DNA from: Paenibacillus silvestris
GTDB lineage: Bacteria > Bacillota > Bacilli > Paenibacillales > NBRC-103111
Reading direction: 5' to 3'
Length of the DNA stretch: 64,000 nt
Assembly: GCF_009882985.1 (NCBI RefSeq)
Contig: NZ_WTUZ01000022.1
Coordinates: 409,065-473,064 of the forward strand
The position numbers were made by a program, and so were the translations under genes. Below the pieces are notes generated by a model. That model did not search any database, was not told where the DNA came from, and saw nothing but the letters and a program-made list of their open reading frames with translations. Shown one piece after another: positions 25,264 through 34,631 of the stretch; position 1 is the first letter of the stretch, and each line of letters opens with the position of its first letter.

Positions 25264-26721
25264 CTACGAATTCGTTACCCATGTGTCTTTGCAGCCCCCG
25301 CCTTGGGAGGAGTTCACAACGAGTGAACCTTCTTTGAGCGCAACCCTTGTAAGTCCGCCAGGAATGACCTGAATCGTCTCACCTGCGATAACGAAGGCTC
25401 GGAGATCAATATGCCGTGCAGCCATTTGGCCATCCATCATGACGGGTGCTCTCGACAGCTGAATGGTTGGTTGAGCGATATATCGATCAGGGTTCGCTAT
25501 GATTTTCAGTCTGAAATCCGCCAGTTCACTGTCCGAAGCCGTTGGTCCGATGAGCATGCCGTATCCGCCCGAGAGGGACGTTTCTTTGACGACCATCGTG
25601 CTCAGATGTTGGAGCACATGCTCGCGTTCATCCGGCCTGGAAAGAATGTAAGTAGGCACGTTATTCAGTATGGGTTCCTCGTTCAAATAGTAGCGAATCA
25701 TATCCGGAACGTAAGCATAGATGGCTTTGTCGTCCGCTACGCCAGTGCCTGGAGCATTCACGATGTTGATGTTGCCGGCGCGGTAGGCATTCATAATGCC
25801 TGCGACACCGAGCATTGAACTTGGGTCAAAAGCTAGCGGATCAAGGAAATCATCGTCAATTCTACGATAAAGCACATCGATTTGACGAAGACCTTTGATG
25901 CTGCGAATGTACACCTTGTGATCGATGACGACAAGATCGTTTCCTTCTACAAGTTCAATTCCCATCTGCTGGGCAAGGAAGGTATGTTCGAAGTAGGCTG
26001 AATTATAACAACCTGGGGTAAGCAGGCCGATAACAGGATCCTTTTTCCCGGAGGGGCTAAGTCTGCGCAAAGCGGATAGAAACACATTTAAACTTTGTTC
26101 AATATCTTGGATGGAATGGCTAAACACGAGCTCAGGGAATAAATGCGTCATGATAGAACGGCTCTTATATAAGTAGGAAAATCCTGACGGCGATCGGAGA
26201 TTATCTTCGAGAACAAAGTATTCGCCGTGCTCATCGCGGATCAAGTCGATGCCAGAAACGGTTACGTATACATCATTAGGAATGGATAAACGCATCATTT
26301 CAGGACGGAAATAGCAGTTTGAGAGAACCATTTTTCTTGGAATAATGCCATCCTTGAGGATGCATTGGTCGTGATAGATATCCTTAAGAAATAAATTCAA
26401 CGCCTTGACGCGTTGACTAAGCCCTTTCTCCAGCTTGAGCCACTCATCTCTTGGGATGATACGTGGAATTGGATCGAATGGAATCGTGCGTTCGAGCGCT
26501 TCAGTCTGATCAGGACTGTAGAGAGTGAAGGTAATTCCTTCTTCCATCATCCGTTTCATGGTAGCTGTTTGGCGCTTGTTCAGATTGCCGGACTTCATCG
26601 TCATGAACTGACGGAATACCGTTTGATAATGGGAACGAACCGAATAAGCGTTCATAAACATTTCATCGTAAAAGGGGTCGGGATCATAAGGTGTGGTGAC
26701 CAGATTCTCAGGTTTTGACAT
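25264..26721 (-). CDS. Circularly permuted ATP-grasp protein (type 2)
   Basis: 485 residues, with segments PRIIPRDEWLKLEKGLSQRVKALNLFL, VSGIDLIRDEHGEYFVLEDNLRSPSG and GLRQIDVLYRRIDDDFLDPL, diagnostic of the permuted ATP-grasp family. ATP-grasp enzymes join a carboxylate to an amine, so it is probably a peptide or amino-acid ligase with unknown substrate. AGGAAG precedes the ATG. First gene of the three-gene operon; a leader hairpin occupies 26762-26800. Confidence 0.9.
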   Translation of the reverse strand: MSKPENLVTTPYDPDPFYDEMFMNAYSVRSHYQTVFRQFMTMKSGNLNKRQTATMKRMMEEGITFTLYSPDQTEALERTIPFDPIPRIIPRDEWLKLEKGLSQRVKALNLFLKDIYHDQCILKDGIIPRKMVLSNCYFRPEMMRLSIPNDVYVTVSGIDLIRDEHGEYFVLEDNLRSPSGFSYLYKSRSIMTHLFPELVFSHSIQDIEQSLNVFLSALRRLSPSGKKDPVIGLLTPGCYNSAYFEHTFLAQQMGIELVEGNDLVVIDHKVYIRSIKGLRQIDVLYRRIDDDFLDPLAFDPSSMLGVAGIMNAYRAGNINIVNAPGTGVADDKAIYAYVPDMIRYYLNEEPILNNVPTYILSRPDEREHVLQHLSTMVVKETSLSGGYGMLIGPTASDSELADFRLKIIANPDRYIAQPTIQLSRAPVMMDGQMAARHIDLRAFVIAGETIQVIPGGLTRVALKEGSLVVNSSQGGGCKDTWVTNS

Positions 26722-27069
26722 CGCAGCTTCCTGGTTTCTTGACTATGCGTTCGGAAGCTAAGTGGAGATAAAGGCCCGAAGCAGAAACCAGGCCTCCTTT
26801 CTGATCTTCATTCTTAAATGGTGTTAGAGAATATAACGTAAATTGATGGCGATGCCTATATTTTCTTATATTGTAGATTTTTCAGAAAATTATGTCAATA
26901 TAGCTAACGTAAAATTAATAAGACTGCCAAACCCTTATAGGTCAAAAGTAGTAAAGATTTTCGAAAATTTTTATTTTTATCTTGCGTTACGACAAAAACA
27001 ACTATAAAATGTCGAAATAGATAAATGTTAAAAAAATTCACACATCATGTGAATATAGGGGGATGGGGT
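26722..27069. other. Divergent AT-rich control region between the ATP-grasp operon and an MCP gene
   Basis: No gene. A GC-containing hairpin in the leader of the leftward operon (AGGCC near 26793 with GGCCT near 26774 on the minus strand) may be an attenuator. A Spo0A-box-like TGTCGAA is at 27009-27015, close ahead of the chemoreceptor start. The rest is AT-rich. Confidence 0.4.
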
Positions 27070-29289
27070 ATGTTTGATTGGCTAGGTTATCGGAAAGGAT
27101 TGCCGCTTTGGTGGTCATATCGGTTGAATCGTCACCTTAAGGAAGATGTTGAACATATTTTCGAAGGTATCGCTCAAACACGGATAGAGATCCTGCGAAG
27201 CTGGGTGGAAACGTATTGGTCTCATCTGGACAGATTGCATGCGATGCTATCCGAGTCGGCTTCAATTTCAGCTTCAGTTTCTTCGCAAATTTCTAAGGAC
27301 CCAGCAGTTATACAGAAAATGCTCGCTGCTGCGCTGAAGAGTGGGGCTGATTTTTCAGAAGTTTTTATATTAAATGAAAGAGCTGCTGTGATTTACTCTA
27401 CGTACGATGCTCACATCGGGAAGACGTATGTTGCTGGAAGCGGTCTTATGAAGGGGCTAGAGGAGACGCGCCGAGGGGGGAAATGTTTATTTGGGCCTTT
27501 TACTGACCCGCTAACCTTACAAATCGGTCCAAGCACTTCGCCGTTTCATGATGCTATGACGATGGCTTTTATCTTCCCTTTGATGAAGAATGGGGAGTGG
27601 CAAGGGGCTATTTGTGGTCGTGTGCCTAATGACGTGCTCGGGGATTTGATTCAACGGGAATCCGGACACGTATATCCAGACTCAGGCGACAACTATTTAT
27701 TCATGGCGAAGCCGGTGTTGAACAAGCAGATTGCTCCAGGAACGGCGTTGTCCCGCAGCCGGTTTGAGGATCTGACTTTCACGCATGGCGATAATTTAAA
27801 AGACGGCGTACGCACGGATTTCGGTATCGTCGGCGTGAAGGAACATACGGAGCTGGAGCTGATCTTCACAGATCCAGCGACAAATCAGCTGCACCCTGGT
27901 GTTGCAGGGACCATTGCCAAAGGCGACAACCTGTTCGTCGAATTTCCAGGTTATTCGGATTACCGGCACATAGCGGTTATTGGGAAAGGTGTGACGTTCC
28001 AACTGCCTCATTGCCCAGATGTATGGGGGATGATGTGTGAAGGGGATCTGGAAGAGGTATACCGGATTCGCAGCATGGATTGGAAAATGTTCAGCTTACA
28101 AATTAAATTTATTGTAGGATTTATTTTACTATCAGGCGGGGGCTTTTGGCTGTTAAACGGGCATGTCTCAAGCGGACTGGGTACGGCAATTACAGCTGCT
28201 GCCAGTGCTGTATACGGTTGCATCGGCTCCAGTTTGATCAGACGCAAAGGCAGCAAGCCGGTTGTTAAGCAGCTTGCCCAGATTAATCAATTCATCCGTT
28301 TGAACGCGGAAGGCAGCGGGGACTTGACCCAACGCTTGCGCGTGCAGGAGTTTGCTGGGGATGAAACCCGGGAACTGGCGAAGTGGATCAATAATATGAT
28401 CGATTCCCTCGAAGGTGTTATGCTGCAGGTGAAGCAAGCGGCGGCTGAGGTTCAAACCAGTCAAGATCGGCTTAATGATTCTACCGGCTCGACGGAGCAA
28501 TCTACAGGTCGCATGAGCACACAGATACATAATATGATCCGATCTTTGCGAGGGCAGCTTAAGGACATTGACGTCGCCAAGGATGTTACGCAGAATATGA
28601 GCGGCACGTTGCGCGAGCTGGAAGAAAAAGCGTCGGATCAAATAGCGGTAGCCCAGGATGAAGTCGGTCGTATCGGTGACAAGATGGATCAGATTTCAGC
28701 TAAGGTAGCCGAAACGAACCAGACAATTCAGACATTCCTGCTTACTACGCAAGAAATACCAAAGCTTTTGAAAGTTATTGAGGAAATTTCGGCACAGACG
28801 AATCTTCTCTCCCTGAATGCTTCGATTGAAGCTGCGCGAGTAGGCGAACACGGCAAAGGTTTCGCGGTCGTTGCAGGTGAGATTCGTAAATTAGCTGAGC
28901 TGACCAAGAAGTCGACGACGCAGATCAATGAGACGATTGAACAGATCGAGCGCCATGCGAATGAAGCCTTCATCTCGATGGAGGAAGGCACCAAGGTCGT
29001 GTTGGAAGGGACGCAAATTGTTGCAGCGGCCTCCGAAATTCTCAGCAGCGCGAGCGCGCATGACACTATGAAAACTCAAGTGGTGGAGGAAGTGGTAGCG
29101 CTGATGGAAAAGGTTGCCGGCGTGAGCAAGGAGAACCGTCAAATCTCTGCAGAGGTGGAGCAGACCGTGCAGGAGCTGCTGCAGGATATGCTGCACGTAC
29201 GCCAGACGACGGGAGATGTCGGGGCAATTACGCAATCGCTGCTCCAGCTCATGAATCAGTTCCAATTGACGGAAAGCCGTATTCGGTAA
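27070..29289 (+). CDS. Methyl-accepting chemotaxis protein with sensor ahead of the membrane hairpin
   Basis: 739 residues. A sensor region (about 20-340) with Cache-like features has no hydrophobic segment before it. Two close helices (about 350-400) then form a hairpin, followed by HAMP-like sequence (about 405-455) and an MCP signalling domain with NASIEAARVGEHGKGFAVVAGEIRKLAE. With only a hairpin, both sensor and signalling parts should lie in the cytoplasm. The start at 27070 follows GGGGGATGGGG; an ATG 15 codons earlier lacks a ribosome site. Ends at a strong terminator. The ligand is unknown. Confidence 0.88.
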   Translation: MFDWLGYRKGLPLWWSYRLNRHLKEDVEHIFEGIAQTRIEILRSWVETYWSHLDRLHAMLSESASISASVSSQISKDPAVIQKMLAAALKSGADFSEVFILNERAAVIYSTYDAHIGKTYVAGSGLMKGLEETRRGGKCLFGPFTDPLTLQIGPSTSPFHDAMTMAFIFPLMKNGEWQGAICGRVPNDVLGDLIQRESGHVYPDSGDNYLFMAKPVLNKQIAPGTALSRSRFEDLTFTHGDNLKDGVRTDFGIVGVKEHTELELIFTDPATNQLHPGVAGTIAKGDNLFVEFPGYSDYRHIAVIGKGVTFQLPHCPDVWGMMCEGDLEEVYRIRSMDWKMFSLQIKFIVGFILLSGGGFWLLNGHVSSGLGTAITAAASAVYGCIGSSLIRRKGSKPVVKQLAQINQFIRLNAEGSGDLTQRLRVQEFAGDETRELAKWINNMIDSLEGVMLQVKQAAAEVQTSQDRLNDSTGSTEQSTGRMSTQIHNMIRSLRGQLKDIDVAKDVTQNMSGTLRELEEKASDQIAVAQDEVGRIGDKMDQISAKVAETNQTIQTFLLTTQEIPKLLKVIEEISAQTNLLSLNASIEAARVGEHGKGFAVVAGEIRKLAELTKKSTTQINETIEQIERHANEAFISMEEGTKVVLEGTQIVAAASEILSSASAHDTMKTQVVEEVVALMEKVAGVSKENRQISAEVEQTVQELLQDMLHVRQTTGDVGAITQSLLQLMNQFQLTESRIR

Positions 29290-29321
29290 ATGTTCTAATC
29301 AATCCATATTCCTTCGCATGA

Positions 29322-29374
29322 TAGCTGACCCCACCTGCATAGAATGATAATGCAGAAAAGGTCAGCCTTTTTTG
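29322..29374 (+). terminator. Terminator after the MCP gene
   Basis: GCTGACC (29324-29330) pairs with GGTCAGC (29360-29366), and CTGCAT with ATGCAG inside; a TTTTTT run follows. Confidence 0.85.
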
Positions 29375-29424
29375 CGTGTGCTCACGAATATAGTTTCGGA
29401 GGAGAACTCAAAGGAGGATGTAGA

Positions 29425-29955
29425 ATGAACGACCGTTTGAGCATTCAAACGAATAGGGAGTATAGTGTGGATCCAAGCTATTTTCCCATACTCGTAGAAC
29501 GTCTGAAGGAGGAACATTTACAGATGCGCGGGCAGCTTGCCGAAATCCGCACCATGGCTGCTTTCTTGTACTCCCTCGAGGATTGCTCAATAGGCATGTG
29601 TAAGCTGATTGAACTCCAAGATTTGATTCTTTCTCTGGTGGAAGAGCTGGAACAGCATTCGGAATGGGAGGAAAATGAGCTGTTTCCTTGCCTGCAGTCC
29701 TATTTGCATCCCACGACTGCGCTATCGGTTTCCCGTTCTATAACCGTTTTGGAACAGGATCATGACTTGGCTAAAAGAGTTGTGCAAACTTTCGTAGACG
29801 GTGTTAACGCGATGAAAGTGCCGATAGATGAGGAATTCCTGCACGTGATGGCATCGGAATTAATGACGGCCTGTTTAATCCTGCTCAGACACTTCACCTT
29901 AGAGGAGGAACTTGTATATCCGCTTGCCGACCGCATTGTTGAGCAATTATCATAA
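29425..29955 (+). CDS. Hemerythrin-like domain protein
   Basis: 176 residues, four-helix bundle with the histidine/acid metal pattern: EEHLQM, HSEWEENELFPCL, EQDHDLAKR and RHFTLEEELVYPLA. This is the HHE di-iron or oxygen/NO-binding family. It may sense oxygen or nitric oxide or protect iron-sulfur repair, but the role is open. AAGGAGG precedes the ATG at 29425. Downstream of the MCP gene but separated by a terminator; ends at its own terminator. Confidence 0.88.
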   Translation: MNDRLSIQTNREYSVDPSYFPILVERLKEEHLQMRGQLAEIRTMAAFLYSLEDCSIGMCKLIELQDLILSLVEELEQHSEWEENELFPCLQSYLHPTTALSVSRSITVLEQDHDLAKRVVQTFVDGVNAMKVPIDEEFLHVMASELMTACLILLRHFTLEEELVYPLADRIVEQLS

Positions 29956-29961
29956 GTACAT

Positions 29962-30007
29962 AAAAGGGTTTCAACAAAATTCTTAATTTGTTGAGACCTT
30001 TTTTTGT
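29962..30007 (+). terminator. Terminator after the hemerythrin gene
   Basis: AAGGGTTTCAACAAA and TTTGTTGAGACCTT pair around 29964-30000 with a few wobbles, then TTTTT. Confidence 0.85.
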
Positions 30008-30175
30008 GTCTTGAAAAGCTATTTTCGTATGGATTTCCTATAAAAGAAAGTAACTATACATTTAAGGATAGACGAAAGGTGTCGAAATATTTAGAATATA
30101 ATTTAACCTGTAAATTCCAGTGTTACAAAGAAAAAGTAAACTAAATTCATTTTGGATATTGTGGGGGTATACAGA

Positions 30176-32527
30176 GTGAAGATGGCTAAGAAACTGGGCT
30201 CAAAAAAATATCTAGCCCGAATCTACTTATGGTTTGCCGCGTTAATTTTACTGGTAACAGCTATTTTATCGAGTGTCCTATATTACAACGTACAAGAAAA
30301 AGTATTTGATAACGAATACAAAAATAGCCGTAAGCTTCTTGCCCAGACCAAATACAACATTGAATATTTGGATAATATGGTTCGAAATTTAATTTTGTCA
30401 ACGTATAACAATAACGATGTGCGGGCGTTAATGTATTTGAATGAAGATGAGACTTTTGATTATATGAATGTCATTAACAAGCTTAAAAGTTCCGTCGTTT
30501 GGAGCAATTCCTTCGTTCAATCGGTATACATTTATAACAATAACAAACAGAACTACTACTCCACATTCGGACAGTTCATACATAAAGACGTGGAGTGGGA
30601 GAAGCTGCTGCAGGCGCGTGGCGGATCTATCCCGCCGTTAAAGCCTGTTGTTCGCAATATGGATGTAAGCCTCGATTCAACGCATGTTCAAATGGAGAAA
30701 GTTCTTACCTATGTGATGTATGAGCTGACCGATGAGCAAGGCCGTATGGACGGCGCGGTCATCCTAAACATTAAACTAGAGTGGCTGTTCAATAATATTA
30801 AAGCGATTAACAACGTTGAAGTGGAGCAGCTCAGTAAAATGTTCATCCTTAGTGATGATCAGCAATTCATGGAAGTAAATGAGGCATTGTCAGAGGAAGG
30901 AACAAAGCTGGCGGCTTTATTGCAAGAGAAGTACCCAACACTCCGGGCGGCAGACAATTATTTCAGTATAAAACTGGACGGCAACAAATATTTGTCAACT
31001 TACATTACCGTAGATCATACGGGATGGATTTTGTTTAAGACGGTGCCTTATGACGAAGTCTACGTTTATTTAAATAAGCTAAGGACAAGCATTATCATTA
31101 TAACCGTCATTGTATTGCTAGCTACACTATTAGTTCTCTTTCAAGTGTCCAGAGGGATATACAAACCTGTGGAACAACTCGTTTCGCAGCTGCGTTCGAG
31201 TCATTTCCTTAGCGAGGAAACCGCTGCATCGAGGGATGAATTTATTTTCTTACAGGACGTGTATAAGAATTCGGCTACTCAACTGGGGCAGTTTCATCAA
31301 GAGAAGATCTCCGGTCAACAACGCATGAAGAACCGCTTTTTAAGCAAATGGATATTAAATAGCTTATCGGTTTCTTTAACCGATTTTGAAGGATCATGCC
31401 GAGAGCATAAACTGCCTTTCCGGCAAGGACAAAATTTTATGATTTGTGTGCTCAAGTTCGATAACTATAAGCATGTGACTGAAAAAAGCTTTGAGGAGAA
31501 AGAACTCCTCGTATTCGCGGTAATGAACATCGCCTCGGAATTTCTAAGCCAGGCTTGCCATGCGGAAGCGGTTGATTTACGCAATGATCATGTAGCTGTG
31601 ATTTTACAGGCGGAGACGTCGCTGGATCATCTTGAAGCGTTAATTTTGCAGCTGCTTGAGGAGTGTCAGACCTATTTGTTCCAATGCTATAATTTGTCAA
31701 TTACCGCATCTTTAAGTGCCAGTGTCGCAGACCATACGTACGCAACAACGGCTTATCAACAAGCACTAAATGTATCTATGTACCGCTTCATCGCTGGTAA
31801 GATGTCAGTGTTGACACAAAGCTATATTAAACAGTTAGGTCAGATTCCATCGATGGATCGGGTGCTGGAGCTGGAGAATCAACTGCTTGAGCAGGTGAAG
31901 CATGCGAACTACCGAGGATCTGCGGATAAGCTTGCTGCACTTTTAGACGAAGTGAAAAAACTTGAATATAGCGACATGATGCTGTCCTTGCTGCACGCCG
32001 TGAATCAGTTTAAGTATCTCGTTTACGATCTCAATAAAGCGCGCAAAGAACCCATTAAAGTAAATACGATTCTAATGAGCAAAGAACTATTGCAAATTGA
32101 AACGATAGGCGAATTCCAAACCAAATGGATGGAAGTCATTGATGAAATTACGAGTGACAATGAGGTTGAAACAGATCGAATCTCTGAAGATGCCGTCATT
32201 GCGCTGCGTATTCAAGAAATGATTGACGAGCGTTATGCGGATTTGAATCTGGGAGCTTCAGAAATTGCAATGAGTATAGGAATATCCCCGGCCAAGGTCG
32301 GAAGGTTTTTCAAGTCGCACAAACAGATGTCCATTCCTGATTACATGAATCGAGTTCGGCTTGAGAAGGCTGTGGAGTGGATGGAGAACTCGCAATTGAA
32401 CATTCAAGATATTATGCGTAAAGTCGGTTTTGAAAATGAGAGCTATTTTTACAAAGTTTTTAAAGCGAAATTCGGGACAACTCCCCGTGAATTTATGGCC
32501 AAGCGAATAAAGGAACGCAGCATGTGA
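30176..32527 (+). CDS. Membrane-bound AraC-type regulator with Cache-like sensor
   Basis: 783 residues. Membrane helices at about 14-35 and 300-325 enclose an extracellular sensor. A long cytoplasmic middle is followed by a C-terminal AraC domain (LGASEIAMSIGISPAKVGRFF and IQDIMRKVGFENESYFYKVF). This one-component design joins sensor and DNA-binding domain and is common beside Lpl-type sugar transporters, so it probably activates the downstream ABC operon. The GTG at 30176 follows GGGGG by eight bases; the in-frame TTG at 30152 does not. A TGTCGAA box is at 30079-30085. Confidence 0.9.
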   Translation: MKMAKKLGSKKYLARIYLWFAALILLVTAILSSVLYYNVQEKVFDNEYKNSRKLLAQTKYNIEYLDNMVRNLILSTYNNNDVRALMYLNEDETFDYMNVINKLKSSVVWSNSFVQSVYIYNNNKQNYYSTFGQFIHKDVEWEKLLQARGGSIPPLKPVVRNMDVSLDSTHVQMEKVLTYVMYELTDEQGRMDGAVILNIKLEWLFNNIKAINNVEVEQLSKMFILSDDQQFMEVNEALSEEGTKLAALLQEKYPTLRAADNYFSIKLDGNKYLSTYITVDHTGWILFKTVPYDEVYVYLNKLRTSIIIITVIVLLATLLVLFQVSRGIYKPVEQLVSQLRSSHFLSEETAASRDEFIFLQDVYKNSATQLGQFHQEKISGQQRMKNRFLSKWILNSLSVSLTDFEGSCREHKLPFRQGQNFMICVLKFDNYKHVTEKSFEEKELLVFAVMNIASEFLSQACHAEAVDLRNDHVAVILQAETSLDHLEALILQLLEECQTYLFQCYNLSITASLSASVADHTYATTAYQQALNVSMYRFIAGKMSVLTQSYIKQLGQIPSMDRVLELENQLLEQVKHANYRGSADKLAALLDEVKKLEYSDMMLSLLHAVNQFKYLVYDLNKARKEPIKVNTILMSKELLQIETIGEFQTKWMEVIDEITSDNEVETDRISEDAVIALRIQEMIDERYADLNLGASEIAMSIGISPAKVGRFFKSHKQMSIPDYMNRVRLEKAVEWMENSQLNIQDIMRKVGFENESYFYKVFKAKFGTTPREFMAKRIKERSM

Positions 32528-32534
32528 GGATAAA

Positions 32535-32588
32535 GACCGTTAACGTTGACTTAGGCCCATCAAGCCTTGCTGCGTAACGGTTTTTTCA
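32535..32588 (+). terminator. Terminator after the AraC regulator gene
   Basis: ACCGTTAACG pairs with CGTAACGGT across a long loop, with a TTTTTT tail. It separates the regulator from the transporter operon. Confidence 0.75.
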
Positions 32589-32751
32589 TGTAGTTACAAA
32601 AAAATACAGTCCATGAGATGAAACAAATACAAAAAGTACGGTCGCTGCTTTAAGCAGAAATAAAATGAGCAGTATACGGGTTCTCGCTGTGCGTTTTACA
32701 GTTAGGGTGTCGATCAAGGTTGGACATACATTTACTCGAAGGAGTGGAGCT

Positions 32752-33672
32752 GTGATTCTGCTAAAGAAAGAATTCATGTATTTGAGAAAAAATAAGAGTT
32801 TGTTTCTTATCTCGCTTCCGGCACTGCTGTTTGTTTTTGCCTTCTCTTATTTACCGATGTTTGGCACTGTGCTGGCTTTCAAGGATTTTAATTATGCCAA
32901 AGGGATCTGGGGAAGTGATTGGGCAGGTTTGGACAACTTTAAGTTTTTCTTCACTTCCCAGGATGCACTCAGGGTGACTCGTAATACGCTGCTGCTGAAT
33001 GCTTTATTCATAATAATCGGACTTGCAGCTTCGGTATTATGTGGAATTCTGCTGGCCGAGTTGGGAAGGAAGGCTGTGAGGGTATTTCAGACTGTTCTCT
33101 TCTTCCCTTATTTTTTATCCTGGGTAGTCGTCGGTTATCTCACGTATATCCTTCTCAATCCTACTTACGGTGCCGTCAATAAGCTGCTGGAATGGATGAA
33201 TTTAACACCGCTAGACTGGTACTCGGACCCCAAATATTGGCCCGTCATCCTGGTAATCACCTATCTATGGAAAAATGTCGGCTATACCGCAATCATTTTC
33301 TACACAGGATTGATGTCAATTGATCCAAGTTATTATGAAGCAGCCGCCATTGATGGGGCCTCCCGGGTTCAACAGATCTTGCGTATTTCCTATCCACTAA
33401 TTGTGCCTCTGGTGCTGCTTCTTTTCATGTTGAATGTGGGTAAAATCTTCTTCTCGGATTTCGGTTTGTTTTACTTCGTGCCTCGCAATGCGGGAGCCTT
33501 ATACTCGGCTACCGATGTTATCGATACCTACGTGTATCGTTCATTACGAGTTGTCGGTGATATCGGAATGGCATCAGCAGCGGGCCTTTACCAATCGTTC
33601 GTAGGACTTGTACTTGTCCTTATCACCAATCGAATTGTTAAAAAAATAGACAGCGAGAGTGCGTTGTTCTAG
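32752..33672 (+). CDS. ABC sugar permease, LplB type
   Basis: 306 residues, six predicted helices, opening with KNKSLFLISLPALLFVFAFSYLPMFG, a classic LplB-type start. EAA loop: EAAAIDGASRVQQILRISYP. Works with the permease at 33692 and the lipoprotein at 34632. The start is a GTG at 32752, seven bases after AAGGAG; the longer frame from 32665 has no ribosome site. No ATPase gene nearby, so the ATPase is presumed shared. Confidence 0.9.
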   Translation: MILLKKEFMYLRKNKSLFLISLPALLFVFAFSYLPMFGTVLAFKDFNYAKGIWGSDWAGLDNFKFFFTSQDALRVTRNTLLLNALFIIIGLAASVLCGILLAELGRKAVRVFQTVLFFPYFLSWVVVGYLTYILLNPTYGAVNKLLEWMNLTPLDWYSDPKYWPVILVITYLWKNVGYTAIIFYTGLMSIDPSYYEAAAIDGASRVQQILRISYPLIVPLVLLLFMLNVGKIFFSDFGLFYFVPRNAGALYSATDVIDTYVYRSLRVVGDIGMASAAGLYQSFVGLVLVLITNRIVKKIDSESALF

Positions 33673-33691
33673 CCCAAAAGGAGAGAAAGCT

Positions 33692-34579
33692 ATGCCGTTT
33701 CGAAGTCGGGCTCAGCAATGGTTCCAAGGTGTAAATATCACATTTTTCCTACTCATTTCAATGATTACAGTTATTCCGCTAATCTACGTGCTCTCCGTGT
33801 CATTAACCTCCGATTCCGATATCGTTCATTACGGTTACAACCTCATTCCAAAGCATATAACAGGCAAAGCGTATTCGTATTTATTGCAAACGCCGAAGCA
33901 ACTGCTGAGTGCCTATTTCATTACGATTATCGTCACTGTATTGGGCACTGTTTTAAGCCTCATGTTGACGACTACTGTAGCTTACGTTATGACGCGTAAA
34001 GATTACAGATATCACCGGATCACATCGTTTTATGTGTTCTTTACGATGATTTTTAATGGAGGACTGGTCCCCACTTATATGGTTGTGACCAAGATTCTGC
34101 ATCTGCAGGATACGATATTTGCCTTATTCCTGCCCTATGGCGTAAGCGCGTGGTTCGCCATGCTCATGCGGGGATTTCTGATGAGTATGCCCTTCGAGAT
34201 TATAGAGTCAGCCAAGATTGACGGAGCAAGCGAGATGCGAATTTTCGCTGCTATCATCGTGCCTTTGTCGAAGCCTGCACTGGCGACTGTCGGGTTATTT
34301 TACGCGCTGGGCTATTGGAACGATTGGTGGCTGGCGATGTTGTATATTTCGGATACAGATCTCGTTCCCCTGCAATACTTGCTGCAGAGTATCATGTCGA
34401 ACTTGGAGCATTTAACCAGTCATATGCAGGCGGGACTCCATATTAATTTGGAGCAAATTCCGGGAGAATCCGTTCGCATGGCCATGGCTGTACTGGCGAT
34501 AGGTCCTATGATGTTCGTTTTTCCATTCTTCCAGAAATATATCGTAAAAGGTCTCACATTAGGAGCAGTGAAAGGTTAG
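33692..34579 (+). CDS. ABC sugar permease, YtcP type
   Basis: 295 residues, six helices, with SAKIDGASEMRIFAAIIVPL as the EAA loop and the C-terminal KYIVKGLTLGAVKG typical of YtcP/LplC permeases. ATG at 33692 follows AAAAGGAGAG. Nineteen bases after the first permease gene, so in the same operon. A small hairpin then separates it from the binding-protein gene. Confidence 0.92.
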   Translation: MPFRSRAQQWFQGVNITFFLLISMITVIPLIYVLSVSLTSDSDIVHYGYNLIPKHITGKAYSYLLQTPKQLLSAYFITIIVTVLGTVLSLMLTTTVAYVMTRKDYRYHRITSFYVFFTMIFNGGLVPTYMVVTKILHLQDTIFALFLPYGVSAWFAMLMRGFLMSMPFEIIESAKIDGASEMRIFAAIIVPLSKPALATVGLFYALGYWNDWWLAMLYISDTDLVPLQYLLQSIMSNLEHLTSHMQAGLHINLEQIPGESVRMAMAVLAIGPMMFVFPFFQKYIVKGLTLGAVKG

Positions 34580-34585
34580 ATTGTT

Positions 34586-34601
34586 ACACTCATTTGAGTG
34601 T
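34586..34601 (+). other. Intercistronic hairpin before the binding-protein gene
   Basis: ACACTC-ATTT-GAGTGT, a perfect 6-bp stem with no T-run. Such hairpins often block decay so that binding protein is made in excess over permeases; that role is inferred. Confidence 0.5.
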
Positions 34602-34631
34602 TCAATAATAGATAATTAGGGAGGTTCTAGA

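Noticed and set aside
32665..32751. N-terminal extension of the LplB-type permease
   Set aside because: The extra 29 codons are basic, lack a ribosome site, and precede a GTG with AAGGAG at the right distance.
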